DNA of 64,000 nucleotides from NCBI GenBank assembly GCA_947303085.1, contig CAMYXP010000001.1:186001-250000 (forward strand). Direction: 5' to 3'. This document shows positions 16,445 through 25,620 of this stretch, in pieces (position 1 is the stretch's first letter; each line of letters begins with the position of its first letter). The DNA comes from an uncultured Bacteroidales bacterium (lineage in GTDB: Bacteria; Bacteroidota; Bacteroidia; Bacteroidales; F082). The notes beneath the pieces were generated by a model. That model saw only the letters and a program-made list of their open reading frames with translations, was not told the DNA's origin and ran no database searches. Made by a program: the position numbers and the translations under genes.

Positions 16445-17884
16445 CTAGTACAAGCAGTTTTTAGGTGTACGTGGGAACGGGATGACGTCGCGGATGTTAC
16501 TCATGCCGGTGACGAACAGAAGCAGACGTTCGAAGCCGAGGCCGTAGCCTGAGTGAGGCACTGAGCCGAAGCGGCGTGAGTCGAGGTACCAGTCCATCGA
16601 TTCTTCTGGAATTCCGACTTCGTGCATACGTTTGAGCAGCTTCTCCATGTCGGTCTCACGTTCTGAGCCGCCGATGATCTCGCCGATGCCAGGGAATAGC
16701 ACGTCCATAGCACGGACTGTCTTGCCGTCGTCGTTCTGTTTCATGTAAAAAGCCTTGATTTCCATCGGGTAATCGGTCAAAATCACAGGTTTCTTGAAGT
16801 GTTTCTCGACGAGGTAACGCTCATGTTCCGACTGCAGGTCGACGCCCCAGCCGGTGATAGGATACTGGAACTTGCCTTTCTTGTTGTAGTTGCAGTTCTT
16901 GAGGATTTCGATAGCCTCGGTATATGTCAAAACCTGGAACGGATGCTCGAGAACGAAATGCAGTTTCTCGATGAGTTCCATCGATTTCTCTTCTTCTTTC
17001 TTGTTCTTTTCTTCTTCCTGGAGACGTTTGCTGAGGAAGAGGAGGTCGTCCATGCAGTTGTCTAACGCATACTGAATCAAATACTTAAGCATCTCTTCGG
17101 CGAGTTCCATATTGTCGTGGATATCGTAGAATGCCATTTCAGGCTCAATCATCCAGAACTCGGCGAGGTGACGGGTTGTATTTGAGTTTTCGGCACGGAA
17201 AGTAGGGCCGAAAGTATAGATCTTAGAAAGAGCTGTCGCTGCAAGTTCTCCTTCGAGCTGACCTGACACTGTGAGGTTTGTCGATTTTCCGAAGAAATCC
17301 TGGCTGTAGTCGATGCGGCCGTCTTCGGTCTTAGGCAGGTTCTTGAGGTCGAGGGTTGTCACCTGGAACATCTCGCCGGCGCCTTCAGCGTCGGATGCTG
17401 TGATGAGCGGGGTGTGGATGTTGTAGAAACCCTTGCTGTTGAAGAAGTTATGGATAGCGAACACCATGGCGTGGCGGATACGGAACACGGCGCCGAAGGT
17501 GTTGGTGCGGAAACGCAGATGTGAGATGTCGCGGAGGAACTCCAGCGAGTGTTTCTTAGGCTGCAGCGGGTAGAAATCCGGGTTGGCAGGTCCGAGCAGT
17601 TCGATGCTGCTGACGGCTAGCTCCACGTTCTGGCCGCTACCGGCTGATTTCACGAGTTTTCCGATGGCTGAAACCGAGGCGCCGGCGTGCATGAGGGCGA
17701 GGTTTTCCTCCGGGATTTTCTCCAAATCGATGACCAATTGCAGGTTATTGATGGTCGAACCGTCGTTAAGCGCGATGAAAGCGACGTTCTTGCTGCCGCG
17801 TTTGTTACGCACCCAGCCTTTCACATTTATCTCATTTTCAAGCTCTTGCATTGCGAGAGCGGCTTTAATCTCTGTACGTTTCAC
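16445..17884 (-). CDS. asnS: Asparaginyl-tRNA synthetase
   Basis: 479-residue class IIb synthetase that charges tRNA-Asn with asparagine in the cytosol. An N-terminal OB-fold anticodon-binding domain (~15-105) precedes the class II catalytic core. Motif 2 reads [21 protein letters not shown], and motif 3 is near the C-terminus ([14 protein letters not shown]). The phrase [20 protein letters not shown] is typical of AsnRS rather than AspRS. A moderate Lys/Glu-rich insertion (~280-300, [11 protein letters not shown]) makes it slightly longer than the usual ~465. First gene of the operon with rpoN. Confidence 0.96.
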   Translation of the reverse strand: MKRTEIKAALAMQELENEINVKGWVRNKRGSKNVAFIALNDGSTINNLQLVIDLEKIPEENLALMHAGASVSAIGKLVKSAGSGQNVELAVSSIELLGPANPDFYPLQPKKHSLEFLRDISHLRFRTNTFGAVFRIRHAMVFAIHNFFNSKGFYNIHTPLITASDAEGAGEMFQVTTLDLKNLPKTEDGRIDYSQDFFGKSTNLTVSGQLEGELAATALSKIYTFGPTFRAENSNTTRHLAEFWMIEPEMAFYDIHDNMELAEEMLKYLIQYALDNCMDDLLFLSKRLQEEEKNKKEEEKSMELIEKLHFVLEHPFQVLTYTEAIEILKNCNYNKKGKFQYPITGWGVDLQSEHERYLVEKHFKKPVILTDYPMEIKAFYMKQNDDGKTVRAMDVLFPGIGEIIGGSERETDMEKLLKRMHEVGIPEESMDWYLDSRRFGSVPHSGYGLGFERLLLFVTGMSNIRDVIPFPRTPKNCLY

Positions 17885-17912
17885 GATTTTTTACTTTTAA
17901 AATTTCAAACTA

Positions 17913-17920
17913 CAAAAATA
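17913..17920 (-). promoter_or_regulatory. -7 promoter element for the asnS-rpoN operon
   Basis: TATTTTTG on the minus strand, 28 bp before the asnS ATG; back to back with the promoter at 17954. Confidence 0.5.
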
Positions 17921-17953
17921 ACAAAAAATTGCTGAATTGACGCATTTTATTTT

Positions 17954-17961
17954 TATATTTG
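17954..17961 (+). promoter_or_regulatory. -7 promoter element for the DAHP synthase gene; decides its start
   Basis: TATATTTG is a full match to TAnnTTTG. Transcription would begin near 17967, so the in-frame TTG at 17959 lies inside the promoter and cannot be the start codon. The leader before the ATG at 17977 would be only ~10 nt. Confidence 0.6.
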
Positions 17962-17976
17962 CAAAAAAAATATGAG

Positions 17977-19035
17977 ATGAGCGAAAGCTTTGACATAAGA
18001 AAATGGTTTAAGAATCCCGAGGAATTGCTGGTTATCAGCGGTCCGTGCAGCGTTGAGAGCCGCGAGCAGCTGCTTGAGACGGCGGAAGGGCTGAGTAAGA
18101 TACAGAAAGTCAAGGTGTTGCGTGGAGGCATCTGGAAGCCGCGCACACGTCCGGAGGCGTTTGAAGGGATAGGCGAGGAGGGACTGAAGTGGATGCGTGA
18201 GGCGAAGGAGAGATTCGGCTTCCTCACCATGACGGAAGTGGCTGTGCCTGAACACGTTGAGCTGGCGTTGAAATACGGCATCGACGTTTTGTGGCTTGGC
18301 GCGCGTACGGTGGTGAACCCGTTCTCGGTACAAGAGTTGGCCGACTGTCTGAAAGGCTGCGACGTGCCTGTCTTTGTGAAAAACCCTATCGCTCCCGACC
18401 TGAAGCTTTGGCTTGGCGCTTTTGAACGTCTCGACGGCGCCGGATTGAAATATCTTGGCGGCATCCATCGCGGATTTTCATCGTACGACGAGACTCCTTA
18501 CCGTAACACTCCTGTATGGCATATTCCTATCGAGTTGAAGCGATTACGTCCTGATATTCAAATAATTACGGATGTAAGTCATATCTGCGGGCGACGCGAT
18601 TTGTTGCAAGAAGTGGCGCAGCATGCCCTCGATTTCGGCACTATCGGATTTATGATTGAGTCGCATTGCAATCCTGAAAAAGCCTTGACCGACGCCAATC
18701 AGCAGATAACGCCCGAGAGTTTGAAAAATGCGCTTAACACGTTGATTATCAGGAAGACAGCTGTCGATGCAGACGATAGGATTCTTCAAAATCTTCGTAA
18801 AGAAATAGATGTAATCGATGAAGATATCCTTAATCTTATCGCAAAGAGAATGAATGTCTCCGAGCAAATCGGTGAGTTTAAGAAGGAACACAATGTGACG
18901 GTGCTTCAGATGGACCGTTGGAAAAAAGTTTTGGAAGACCATATTAATAAAGGTGTGAGTTTAGGTTTGAGTGAGGATTTGGTGAAGGTTATTTTTGAGA
19001 TTATCCATAAAGAATCTATTGGAAGACAATTGTAA
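17977..19035 (+). CDS. Bifunctional DAHP synthase / chorismate mutase
   Basis: 352-residue fusion enzyme of aromatic amino acid synthesis. Residues ~15-260 are a DAHP synthase of the KDSA-like class (ISGPCSVESREQ, LRGGIWKPRTRPEAFEG, WLGARTVVNPFSVQ), which condenses phosphoenolpyruvate with erythrose-4-phosphate. Residues ~265-350 are an all-helical AroQ-type chorismate mutase (LRKEIDVIDEDILNLIAKRM), which makes prephenate. The fusion is common in Bacteroidota and may let prephenate control flux by feedback. The start at ATG 17977 is set by the promoter position. The exported subtilisin gene follows 12 bp later, with an unrelated function. Confidence 0.94.
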   Translation: MSESFDIRKWFKNPEELLVISGPCSVESREQLLETAEGLSKIQKVKVLRGGIWKPRTRPEAFEGIGEEGLKWMREAKERFGFLTMTEVAVPEHVELALKYGIDVLWLGARTVVNPFSVQELADCLKGCDVPVFVKNPIAPDLKLWLGAFERLDGAGLKYLGGIHRGFSSYDETPYRNTPVWHIPIELKRLRPDIQIITDVSHICGRRDLLQEVAQHALDFGTIGFMIESHCNPEKALTDANQQITPESLKNALNTLIIRKTAVDADDRILQNLRKEIDVIDEDILNLIAKRMNVSEQIGEFKKEHNVTVLQMDRWKKVLEDHINKGVSLGLSEDLVKVIFEIIHKESIGRQL

Positions 19036-19047
19036 TTTTTAAATAAA

Positions 19048-21630
19048 ATGAAGAAATTTTTAGCTTTCTTAGTGCTTTTTATGAGTTTTGGCACGGTTTT
19101 TGCCCAGTCTCACAGGGTGATTGTTGTGATGAATGAAAAATATGACAATACGCATCTGGCGAGAAAGACCGAGCAGATGACGAAGGCTCAGCGTCGCGAT
19201 TTTGTTATCCGGGAGAGAAAGGTTTTTTGCCAGGCTTCGCAACAGGAAGTGTTTGATTTTCTTGATGGTTTCAAAGGCGAAGTGAGTGGCGTTGAACAGT
19301 ATTGGACATTTAACGGATTCCGTTGTGAGGCTACCGATGAGGTCATAGCACAACTTGAAAAACGTGCTGATGTGGCCTACGTTTATCGTGACCAGATGCG
19401 TAAGATGGTGCCGGATATGGTTGAGACACAGGCAGTTGAGACAAGAGATATAGCATGGCATGTGAGTAAGGTGAATGCGCCGGCGGTGTGGAGCTACAAC
19501 GGCTCGACCGGCTACAATGGCAACGGCGTGGTGGTGGCTATCGTCGACTCTGGCGTCGATTACAACCATATCGACATAGCTGGAAGCATGTGGGATGGCG
19601 GCACAAACTTTCCGCATCACGGATATGACTGTGTTAACAACGACAACGACCCTATGGATGAATATTGCCACGGAACGCATGTGGCGGGCATAGTGGCCGG
19701 ACAAGGCAACGCCGGCACGCAGACAGGCATTGCACCTGGTGCTAAGATTATGGCTGTCAGGGTGTTGGATGAGACAGGATATGGTAATGACGAGCAGGTT
19801 ATCTCGGGACTTGAGTTCGCTTTGGAGCACGGAGCCGACATCTTGAATTTGTCGCTTGGTGATCCTGAGATAGGACCTGTTGGCATATACCGCGATTTGT
19901 TTGTCACAGTTAAAGACGCAGGCGTGGTGGCTTCAGTCGCCGCTGGCAATGTGGGTGATACGCAATACACCTATCCGGTGCCTTTCAATGTTGAATGTCC
20001 GGGCAACTGCCCTCCGCCATGGCTGCATCCCGACCAGGTGAACCTGATTTCGGGTGGCACCTCAGGCGTGATTTGTGTGGGAGCGACAGATGCAAACGAC
20101 TCGCATTGCGGATTTTCCTCAGTAGGACCTGTGACATGGGCTGCAGGCGCAAATGTTGGCAATTACAACGACTATCCGTATCAAAACGGTGATGCCGCGC
20201 AACCAGGACTGATTCGTCCGGATATCTCGGCACCAGGTGCTAACGTCACCTCGTTGAATTACCTTACAGGAAACGGATATGTGGCATACGACGGCACTTC
20301 GATGGCAGCACCTTGTGTGTCAGGCGTTTTGGCATTGCTTCTTGATGCAAATCCGGAGCTTACGCCAGCCGAGCTTGACTCTGTCATCGAGATGACAGCT
20401 GCTAATGCAGGCAATACCATGAAAAACAACATCACCGGCTCGGGTCGTATCGATGCTTTGGCAGCCGTGAACGCCTTGTTCCATCATGGCCCGACAAACC
20501 TCACCGCCGACCTGAGTGGTGACTATGTCGATTTGAACTGGACAGCAGCAGCCAATGCCGATTATTACACCATTTATCGTGATGGCATGACGGTCGTAAA
20601 TAATTTAACGTCAACGACTTACACCGACTATCTGACGTATGCTGGCAAATATACCTATTATGTTAAAGCTCATTTGAGCAACGACATGATGACACTTCCT
20701 TCGAATTATGTCACGATTGACAAAATGCTTGATATTCAGACGGAAGTGATTAACAACACTAAGGTTGCTTTGGCTTGGGATATGCCGAATTGCATTGTTG
20801 AAGACTTCGAATCTGGAAATTTGTATCAGAACATGTGGATCAACGACGGTACCAATCCTTGGGTGGTGGCTCAAGGTGATGCCAACAGCGGCGCGTATTT
20901 TGTGAAATCGACAAACAAGACCATGTTCTCGACGAGTAAGATTTCGCTTGCAGTGAATGTTGCAACCACTTGTGTGGTAAGCTATTATGCGAAAGTCGAC
21001 TGCTTCCCGTTGAATGGCGGCGGATTCTTCATCGACAATGTGCAGCAAGGTCAGACGTTGAAAGATATAGTGCCTTGGACAAAATATACCGTGTCGTTAA
21101 GTCCTGGTAATCATTTACTTGAGTGGAAATACGGCAACCAGCTCACCGAAGGCGATTATGCCAACGAGTTTTATGTCGACGACATCACTGTTGGCAATAC
21201 ATTTGAAATTTATCGCGCCAATTGCGACGGCAGCAATGCGGAGATGATAGCTGTCAATGTTATAAATGCGCAATTTATTGATAATGATTGGATTATCCTG
21301 CCAATAGGGCAATATAAATACGGTGTGAGCATCGATGGCGGCTATAATATCTATTGGTCGGAATGCATTGATAAGGATTATTTAGGCATTGATGAAAATG
21401 TTGTTGATGACATTGCCGTTTACCCGAATCCTGCAAATGATTTCATTATCGTAGGGGTGAATGATGATTCGCCTGCACAATCCGTTGATATTTATGACGT
21501 TACAGGACAATTGATAATATCATCAACCGACCATGAAATCAATGTTTCGGAATTGGAATCAGGAATTTATTTTGTCAACATATTGACAAATAACGGAGTC
21601 GTGACGAAGAAAATCTCTGTTGTGAGATAA
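19048..21630 (+). CDS. T9SS-exported subtilisin-like serine protease (S8)
   Basis: 860-residue secreted protease. After a signal peptide (1-20, ending VFAQ) comes an inhibitor-I9-like propeptide (~22-125). The S8 catalytic domain spans ~150-475, with the triad Asp167 (VAIVDSGVD), His208 (CHGTHVAGIVAG) and Ser418 (DGTSMAAP), and oxyanion Asn301. All key residues are present. A fibronectin-III-like segment (~480-560) and a jelly-roll or cleaved-adhesin-like domain (~600-730) follow. A type A T9SS sorting domain ends the protein (YPNPANDF at ~792-799, ESGIYF, terminal KISVVR). It is expected on the cell surface or released via SprA, probably for protein degradation. Confidence 0.93.
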   Translation: MKKFLAFLVLFMSFGTVFAQSHRVIVVMNEKYDNTHLARKTEQMTKAQRRDFVIRERKVFCQASQQEVFDFLDGFKGEVSGVEQYWTFNGFRCEATDEVIAQLEKRADVAYVYRDQMRKMVPDMVETQAVETRDIAWHVSKVNAPAVWSYNGSTGYNGNGVVVAIVDSGVDYNHIDIAGSMWDGGTNFPHHGYDCVNNDNDPMDEYCHGTHVAGIVAGQGNAGTQTGIAPGAKIMAVRVLDETGYGNDEQVISGLEFALEHGADILNLSLGDPEIGPVGIYRDLFVTVKDAGVVASVAAGNVGDTQYTYPVPFNVECPGNCPPPWLHPDQVNLISGGTSGVICVGATDANDSHCGFSSVGPVTWAAGANVGNYNDYPYQNGDAAQPGLIRPDISAPGANVTSLNYLTGNGYVAYDGTSMAAPCVSGVLALLLDANPELTPAELDSVIEMTAANAGNTMKNNITGSGRIDALAAVNALFHHGPTNLTADLSGDYVDLNWTAAANADYYTIYRDGMTVVNNLTSTTYTDYLTYAGKYTYYVKAHLSNDMMTLPSNYVTIDKMLDIQTEVINNTKVALAWDMPNCIVEDFESGNLYQNMWINDGTNPWVVAQGDANSGAYFVKSTNKTMFSTSKISLAVNVATTCVVSYYAKVDCFPLNGGGFFIDNVQQGQTLKDIVPWTKYTVSLSPGNHLLEWKYGNQLTEGDYANEFYVDDITVGNTFEIYRANCDGSNAEMIAVNVINAQFIDNDWIILPIGQYKYGVSIDGGYNIYWSECIDKDYLGIDENVVDDIAVYPNPANDFIIVGVNDDSPAQSVDIYDVTGQLIISSTDHEINVSELESGIYFVNILTNNGVVTKKISVVR

Positions 21631-22350
21631 TCAGAATCGGTAATAGAGCACGAGTTCGACCACGTCGTTGAACGCTCCAAAAAATCCGAAACGGTGTGTG
21701 CCGTAATTGCTGAAGTTACCCGCGTAAGCTGAGTCTATCGAGGTTATTACGCGGGTTCCTAATTGTAGTTTTTTCTTGTCGAGATTTATTTTAACGCCAA
21801 GTATTCCATTGACACACAATCCTTTCCATCGACTTGACGGCTCGTTTCCGCCGAGGGTTCTCTGGCTGGAATGAATAAGAATATCGACGCTGGCACCAGC
21901 TTCAAGTGCGAGCCAGTCGAGCTTGTGGCCATTGACGTTGACAAAGCCGAGGTTGGCTGATGCTACGAGCGGAAGTTCCACGTATTCAAGGTGAATCCTG
22001 AATTGATCGATGTCTTCGACGCTTGATCTAGCACCTTTTTCGATATATTTGATTTCAAATTGAGTTTCTAAGATATCGGATAGCTCCAGTCCGACGAAAA
22101 AACCGCCGGTGAAACCTAATTTGTGGAAGCCGTTGTTGTTGTCGCCGTCAATCTGAGAAGTGGTGCCGCCGAGGGCGATGCCGCCGTAGAAAGATTGGGA
22201 GTGGGCTGCCAATCCTATTGTGAGGAACAGTAACATTATAATGAGATCCCTCGCACTACGTGCTCGGAATGACAACGGTGCTGTTGATGTACCTGTTGTC
22301 ATTCCGAACGAAGTGAGGAATCTCGTTTTATTATATGATTTCATTTTCAT
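21631..22350 (-). CDS. Small outer-membrane beta-barrel protein with repeat-interrupted signal peptide
   Basis: 239-residue barrel from the ATG at 22350, which overlaps the stop of the upstream prenyltransferase as TGATG; this favours it over the longer frame to 22410. The mature part (from ~SFYGGIALGGTTS) is a porin-like small barrel ending LVLYYRF. The N-terminal signal is odd. MKMKSYNKT is followed by 27 residues encoded by an 82-bp dispersed repeat (22243-22324), and only then by the hydrophobic core IIMLLFLTIGLAAHSQ. The repeat leaves the frame open and supplies Arg residues to the n-region. Whether export still works is unknown; a start at Met 22236 would give a shorter signal lacking positive charge. 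Confidence 0.8.
   Translation of the reverse strand: MKMKSYNKTRFLTSFGMTTGTSTAPLSFRARSARDLIIMLLFLTIGLAAHSQSFYGGIALGGTTSQIDGDNNNGFHKLGFTGGFFVGLELSDILETQFEIKYIEKGARSSVEDIDQFRIHLEYVELPLVASANLGFVNVNGHKLDWLALEAGASVDILIHSSQRTLGGNEPSSRWKGLCVNGILGVKINLDKKKLQLGTRVITSIDSAYAGNFSNYGTHRFGFFGAFNDVVELVLYYRF
22243..22324 (-). repeat. Dispersed repeat inside a signal-peptide coding region
   Basis: An imperfect inverted repeat of 82 bp. The outer arms are GAGATCCCTCGCACTACG... and ...GAAGTGAGGAATCTC, with GGAATGACA/TGTCATTCC inside each and a ~22-nt centre. It belongs to the same broad family as the GTCATTTCGA repeats, in the CATTCC variant. No clean target duplication was found. Confidence 0.75.
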
Positions 22351-23324
22351 CAATGGTTGCGTTTTACACAGTAATACATCAATGCTTTTAACGTCTCTTT
22401 CGCTTCGCAATCTTTTATATTAACCAATTGAATTTCAGCTTGTTGGGTGAAAAAATTCATTTTTTCTTCGCAGTAGGCGAGGCTGTTTTTATTGTTAGCT
22501 TGGCGGATGATGCTGTCGATGGTGCGACGACGCTTTCCGCTGAGTCGTATCTTGTTGATTATCAGTGTTCTTTCAATGGCGGAGCTGCTTTTCAGCAGAT
22601 GTATGAGCGGCAGTGTCATCTTATGCTCACGGATATCGTTGCCGTAGCCTTTGCCGGAATGGTTATCAGGTTGATAATCAAAGATATCGTCGCGAATTTG
22701 AAAGGCTGTTCCGGCGTTGATGCCGAACTGTCGCATAATTTGCACCTGTTCGGGTGTTGCACCTGTTGAGACAGCACCTATGGCACAGCAAGAAGCGATG
22801 AGCGCGGCAGTTTTTTTCTCAATGATTTGATAATAATCGTCTTCTGAGATATCGAATCTTTTGGCTTTCTCGAGTTGGAAAATCTCGCCCTCGCTCATGT
22901 TGCGAACCGTTTCAGATATCATGTCAAGCATCTGATAATCACGGTTTTCGAGAGCAATCATCATGCCTTTCGAGAGGAGATAATCACCAGCTAGGACAGC
23001 GATTTTGTTTTTGTACATCGCGTTGATGGATGCAAAGCCACGACGTTCGGCAGCATCATCGACAACATCGTCATGGATGAGCGTCGCGGAATGGAGCAAT
23101 TCGATAAAAGTGGCTGCTCGGAATGTGCTATCGTTGACCTCGCCGAAGCATTTCGCGGAGAGGAAAACGAAGAGCGGACGCAGCTGTTTTCCTTTGTGTT
23201 TTAAGGTGTAACGCCCGATTTTATCCAAAAGGAAATTGTCGGAATGCAGCGCTTCTTGATAAAACTTTTCAAATTGCGCCAGTTCACTTGAAACCGCTGA
23301 TTTTATGTCGTCGAGTGTCATCAT
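22350..23324 (-). CDS. Polyprenyl diphosphate synthase
   Basis: 324-residue trans-isoprenyl chain-elongating enzyme that adds isopentenyl diphosphate to make the long side chain of menaquinone. Both aspartate-rich motifs are present: first HDDVVDD (~84-90) and second RDDIFDY (~211-217). KGKQLRPLFVF and ERRG supply the conserved basic residues. Length fits octaprenyl/solanesyl synthases (IspB type); the chain length cannot be read from sequence. It is translationally coupled to the downstream small barrel gene (TGATG). Confidence 0.93.
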   Translation of the reverse strand: MMTLDDIKSAVSSELAQFEKFYQEALHSDNFLLDKIGRYTLKHKGKQLRPLFVFLSAKCFGEVNDSTFRAATFIELLHSATLIHDDVVDDAAERRGFASINAMYKNKIAVLAGDYLLSKGMMIALENRDYQMLDMISETVRNMSEGEIFQLEKAKRFDISEDDYYQIIEKKTAALIASCCAIGAVSTGATPEQVQIMRQFGINAGTAFQIRDDIFDYQPDNHSGKGYGNDIREHKMTLPLIHLLKSSSAIERTLIINKIRLSGKRRRTIDSIIRQANNKNSLAYCEEKMNFFTQQAEIQLVNIKDCEAKETLKALMYYCVKRNH

Positions 23325-23339
23325 TTCTTAAATAAAACG

Positions 23340-23347
23340 CAAAATTA
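23340..23347 (-). promoter_or_regulatory. -7 promoter element for the polyprenyl synthase gene
   Basis: TAATTTTG on the minus strand, only 15 bp before the start codon, so the leader would be a few bases. Confidence 0.45.
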
Positions 23348-23379
23348 ATTAAAAAATTTGTTGTTTGAATAAAAATTTG

Positions 23380-23387
23380 TAATTTTG
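23380..23387 (+). promoter_or_regulatory. Promoter for glyA
   Basis: TAATTTTG with an upstream TTTG at 23357-23360 (19-bp spacing), which fits the Bacteroidota -33/-7 pattern. The leader is about 70 nt. Confidence 0.6.
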
Positions 23388-23461
23388 AAGTTTGAAATAA
23401 AATGCGGAAAGATTTAGCATAAATTTATAAGTAATTGAATATCAACTAAATAAATTTTAAC

Positions 23462-24742
23462 ATGAAAAAAGACACAAAGGTTTTTAACCTTATCCGTAAG
23501 GAAAAAGAGCGTCAGATGCACGGCATCGAGCTTATCGCTTCAGAAAACTTCGTCAGCGACCAGGTGTTGAAAGCCATGGGCTCGGTGATGACAAACAAAT
23601 ACGCTGAGGGTTACCCGGGCAAACGTTATTACGGCGGTTGCCAGATTGTTGACCAGACCGAGCAGATCGCTATCGACCGCGCTGGTGAACTCTTCCAAGC
23701 AAAATTCGTGAACGTGCAGCCACACTCAGGCGCACAGGCTAACATGGCAGTGTTGATGGCTTGCTTGAAACCAGGCGACACATTCATGGGCCTCGACCTT
23801 TCACACGGCGGACACCTCTCACACGGTTCACCGGTCAACTCATCAGGTATTCTTTATAACCCAGTCGCATACGAAGTAAACAAAGAGACTGGTATGGTTG
23901 ACTACGACGACATGGAGAAGAAAGTCGCACAGTACAAGCCGAAACTCATCATTGCCGGTGCTTCAGCATATTCACGTGACTGGGACTATGCACGTATGCG
24001 TAAGGCAGCTGACTCAGTCGGCGCTATCTTGATGGCTGACATTTCACACCCGGCAGGTTTGATTGCTCGCGGCATCCTCAACGACCCGTTGGAGTACTGC
24101 CATATCGTGACAACAACCACACACAAGACCCTCCGTGGACCACGTGGCGGTATGATCATGATGCGTGAAGACTTCCCGAACCCATGGGGTTTGACAACAC
24201 CTAAGGGTGAGATCAAGATGATGTCGGCATTGCTCAACAGCGCAGTGTTCCCAGGCGTACAGGGCGGACCACTTGAGCACGTCATCGCATCAAAGGCAGT
24301 CGCATTCGGCGAGGCTTTGTCAGATGAATACTTCGAGTACATCCTCCAGGTGAAGAAGAACGCCGCTGCAATGGCAAAGGCATTCACCGACAGAGGTTAC
24401 AACATCATCAGCGGTGGCACAGACAACCACTTGATGCTCATCGACCTCCGTTCGAAGTTCCCAGAGATTACAGGTAAGATGGTTGAGAACACCCTCGTTC
24501 AGGCTGACATCACAGTCAACAAGAACATGGTTCCGTTCGACAGCCGTTCACCATTCCAGACCTCAGGTTTGCGCGTTGGTACTCCAGCTATCACAACACG
24601 TGGTTTGAAGGAGAACATGATGGAGCCTATCGTCGACATGATTGACGATGTCATCAGCCACATCGACGACACCAAGAAGCTCGAGGCAGTGAAGGAAAAG
24701 GTTAACAAGATGATGGCAGAATACCCGCTCTTCGCTTGGTAA
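23462..24742 (+). CDS. glyA: Serine hydroxymethyltransferase
   Basis: 426-residue PLP enzyme that interconverts serine and glycine while loading tetrahydrofolate with a one-carbon unit. [10 protein letters not shown] near the N-terminus, [13 protein letters not shown], and the PLP-lysine segment [14 protein letters not shown] (~219-232) are all intact. Length is normal. The codon use (many ACA, TCA, CCA, GCA) looks like that of a highly expressed gene, as in the PFOR gene. It converges on the 5-formyl-THF cyclo-ligase gene, another folate enzyme, across a bidirectional terminator. Confidence 0.97.
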   Translation: MKKDTKVFNLIRKEKERQMHGIELIASENFVSDQVLKAMGSVMTNKYAEGYPGKRYYGGCQIVDQTEQIAIDRAGELFQAKFVNVQPHSGAQANMAVLMACLKPGDTFMGLDLSHGGHLSHGSPVNSSGILYNPVAYEVNKETGMVDYDDMEKKVAQYKPKLIIAGASAYSRDWDYARMRKAADSVGAILMADISHPAGLIARGILNDPLEYCHIVTTTTHKTLRGPRGGMIMMREDFPNPWGLTTPKGEIKMMSALLNSAVFPGVQGGPLEHVIASKAVAFGEALSDEYFEYILQVKKNAAAMAKAFTDRGYNIISGGTDNHLMLIDLRSKFPEITGKMVENTLVQADITVNKNMVPFDSRSPFQTSGLRVGTPAITTRGLKENMMEPIVDMIDDVISHIDDTKKLEAVKEKVNKMMAEYPLFAW

Positions 24743-24803
24743 TCATAATAGGATAAGCACATGACGGCTGATAAGAAAGATAAGCAGCCTACGGCTTGAT
24801 AAG

Positions 24804-24837
24804 AAAAGGAGTTCAAGATTTTCTCGAACTCCTTTTT
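24804..24837. terminator. Bidirectional terminator between glyA and the cyclo-ligase gene
   Basis: AAAAGGAGTTC and GAACTCCTTTTT form a stem with a ~11-nt loop, with A and T runs on the outer sides. GATAAG-rich repeats flank it (24754-24800 and 24836-24848). Confidence 0.85.
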
Positions 24838-24844
24838 ATCTTTC

Positions 24845-25372
24845 TTATCCTAATGAAATCACCTCATCCATTCTGATGTCATTCGGCTCGATCGGCACCT
24901 CATCGACAAGTTGGAAATCGAAACAAATCCCGATTCGTTTGACGTTCAGGTGTTTACAGAGGAAGCGGTCGTAGTATCCGCGGCCACGGCCGATGCGGTT
25001 GCCGTTGCGGTCGAAGGCTACGCCAGGAACCACGATAAGGTCGTATTCGCCGGTATAAGGCTCGTTTTGAGGCTCTAGGATGTTGAAATCGCCCACGGCA
25101 AAGCTAGTGTTTTCGGCAAGTTCAACTGGAATTATATCGTCTCCAACAACAGTTGGAAGTATGATTTTCTTTTTATGACGCCATTTCTCGAGGAAAGCCT
25201 GAGTCTGCACTTCATCGGGTAAAGCACTGTAAATCATTATGATATGCGCTTTTTGAAAATCGGGATGCTGCTCAAGTTTTGATAAAATAATCTCTGACTG
25301 CTCAAGAAGTTGCTCTTTAGTGTGCTGTTTCTTGAGAAGCTTGATATTGGCGCGTAGTTCTTTTTTATCCAT
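24845..25372 (-). CDS. 5-formyltetrahydrofolate cyclo-ligase
   Basis: 175-residue cytosolic enzyme (MTHFS family) that converts 5-formyl-THF to 5,10-methenyl-THF with ATP. The diagnostic C-terminal motif is RIGRGRGYYDRFL (~132-144), preceded by DLIVVPGVAFDRNGN. The basic N-terminus KKELRANIKLLKKQH is also typical. The start ATG overlaps the stop of the upstream small membrane gene by one base (TAATG), so the two are coupled. Confidence 0.93.
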   Translation of the reverse strand: MDKKELRANIKLLKKQHTKEQLLEQSEIILSKLEQHPDFQKAHIIMIYSALPDEVQTQAFLEKWRHKKKIILPTVVGDDIIPVELAENTSFAVGDFNILEPQNEPYTGEYDLIVVPGVAFDRNGNRIGRGRGYYDRFLCKHLNVKRIGICFDFQLVDEVPIEPNDIRMDEVISLG

Positions 25373-25560
25373 TATCTAAACCATCTTGTCAGGTTGCCTC
25401 TGAGAATCAGGTAGTAAACTGCCAAGCCGACCCAGCTGGTGAGGAGAACAAAAACTATAACGATGATCTTGGCGAGAAGGTTGATGGGTTGACTAAGAAT
25501 TTCCAGTACAGCCATCACTCCAAGGATGACGCCGACGATGTAGATAATTGAAAATGCCAT
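25372..25560 (-). CDS. Small two-helix membrane protein (PLDc_N-like)
   Basis: 62-residue protein with two membrane segments (~4-20 and ~28-52), separated by a short loop, and a basic C-terminus (RGNLTRWFR). The second helix has W-G-Y spacing (SWVGLAVYYLILRGN) like the phospholipase D N-terminal (PLDc_N) family of small membrane proteins. Function unknown. It is first in an operon with the cyclo-ligase. Confidence 0.7.
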   Translation of the reverse strand: MAFSIIYIVGVILGVMAVLEILSQPINLLAKIIVIVFVLLTSWVGLAVYYLILRGNLTRWFR

Positions 25561-25576
25561 ATTTTTAAAATTTTTG

Positions 25577-25584
25577 CAAAGTTA
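25577..25584 (-). promoter_or_regulatory. -7 promoter element for the small membrane protein operon
   Basis: TAACTTTG on the minus strand, 17 bp before the ATG at 25560. Confidence 0.5.
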
Positions 25585-25597
25585 CAAAGAAAATTAT

Positions 25598-25605
25598 TAT
25601 TTTTG
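25598..25605 (+). promoter_or_regulatory. -7 promoter element for the DUF4359-like gene; decides its start
   Basis: TATTTTTG. The in-frame TTG at 25603 lies within it, so translation must start at ATG 25621. Confidence 0.55.
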
Positions 25606-25620
25606 CAAAAAAGTAACGCT

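Noticed and set aside
22235..22335. ATTATA on both sides of the repeat as a target-site duplication.
   Set aside because: The copies are not directly at the element ends, and removing the 95 bp between them would break the reading frame.
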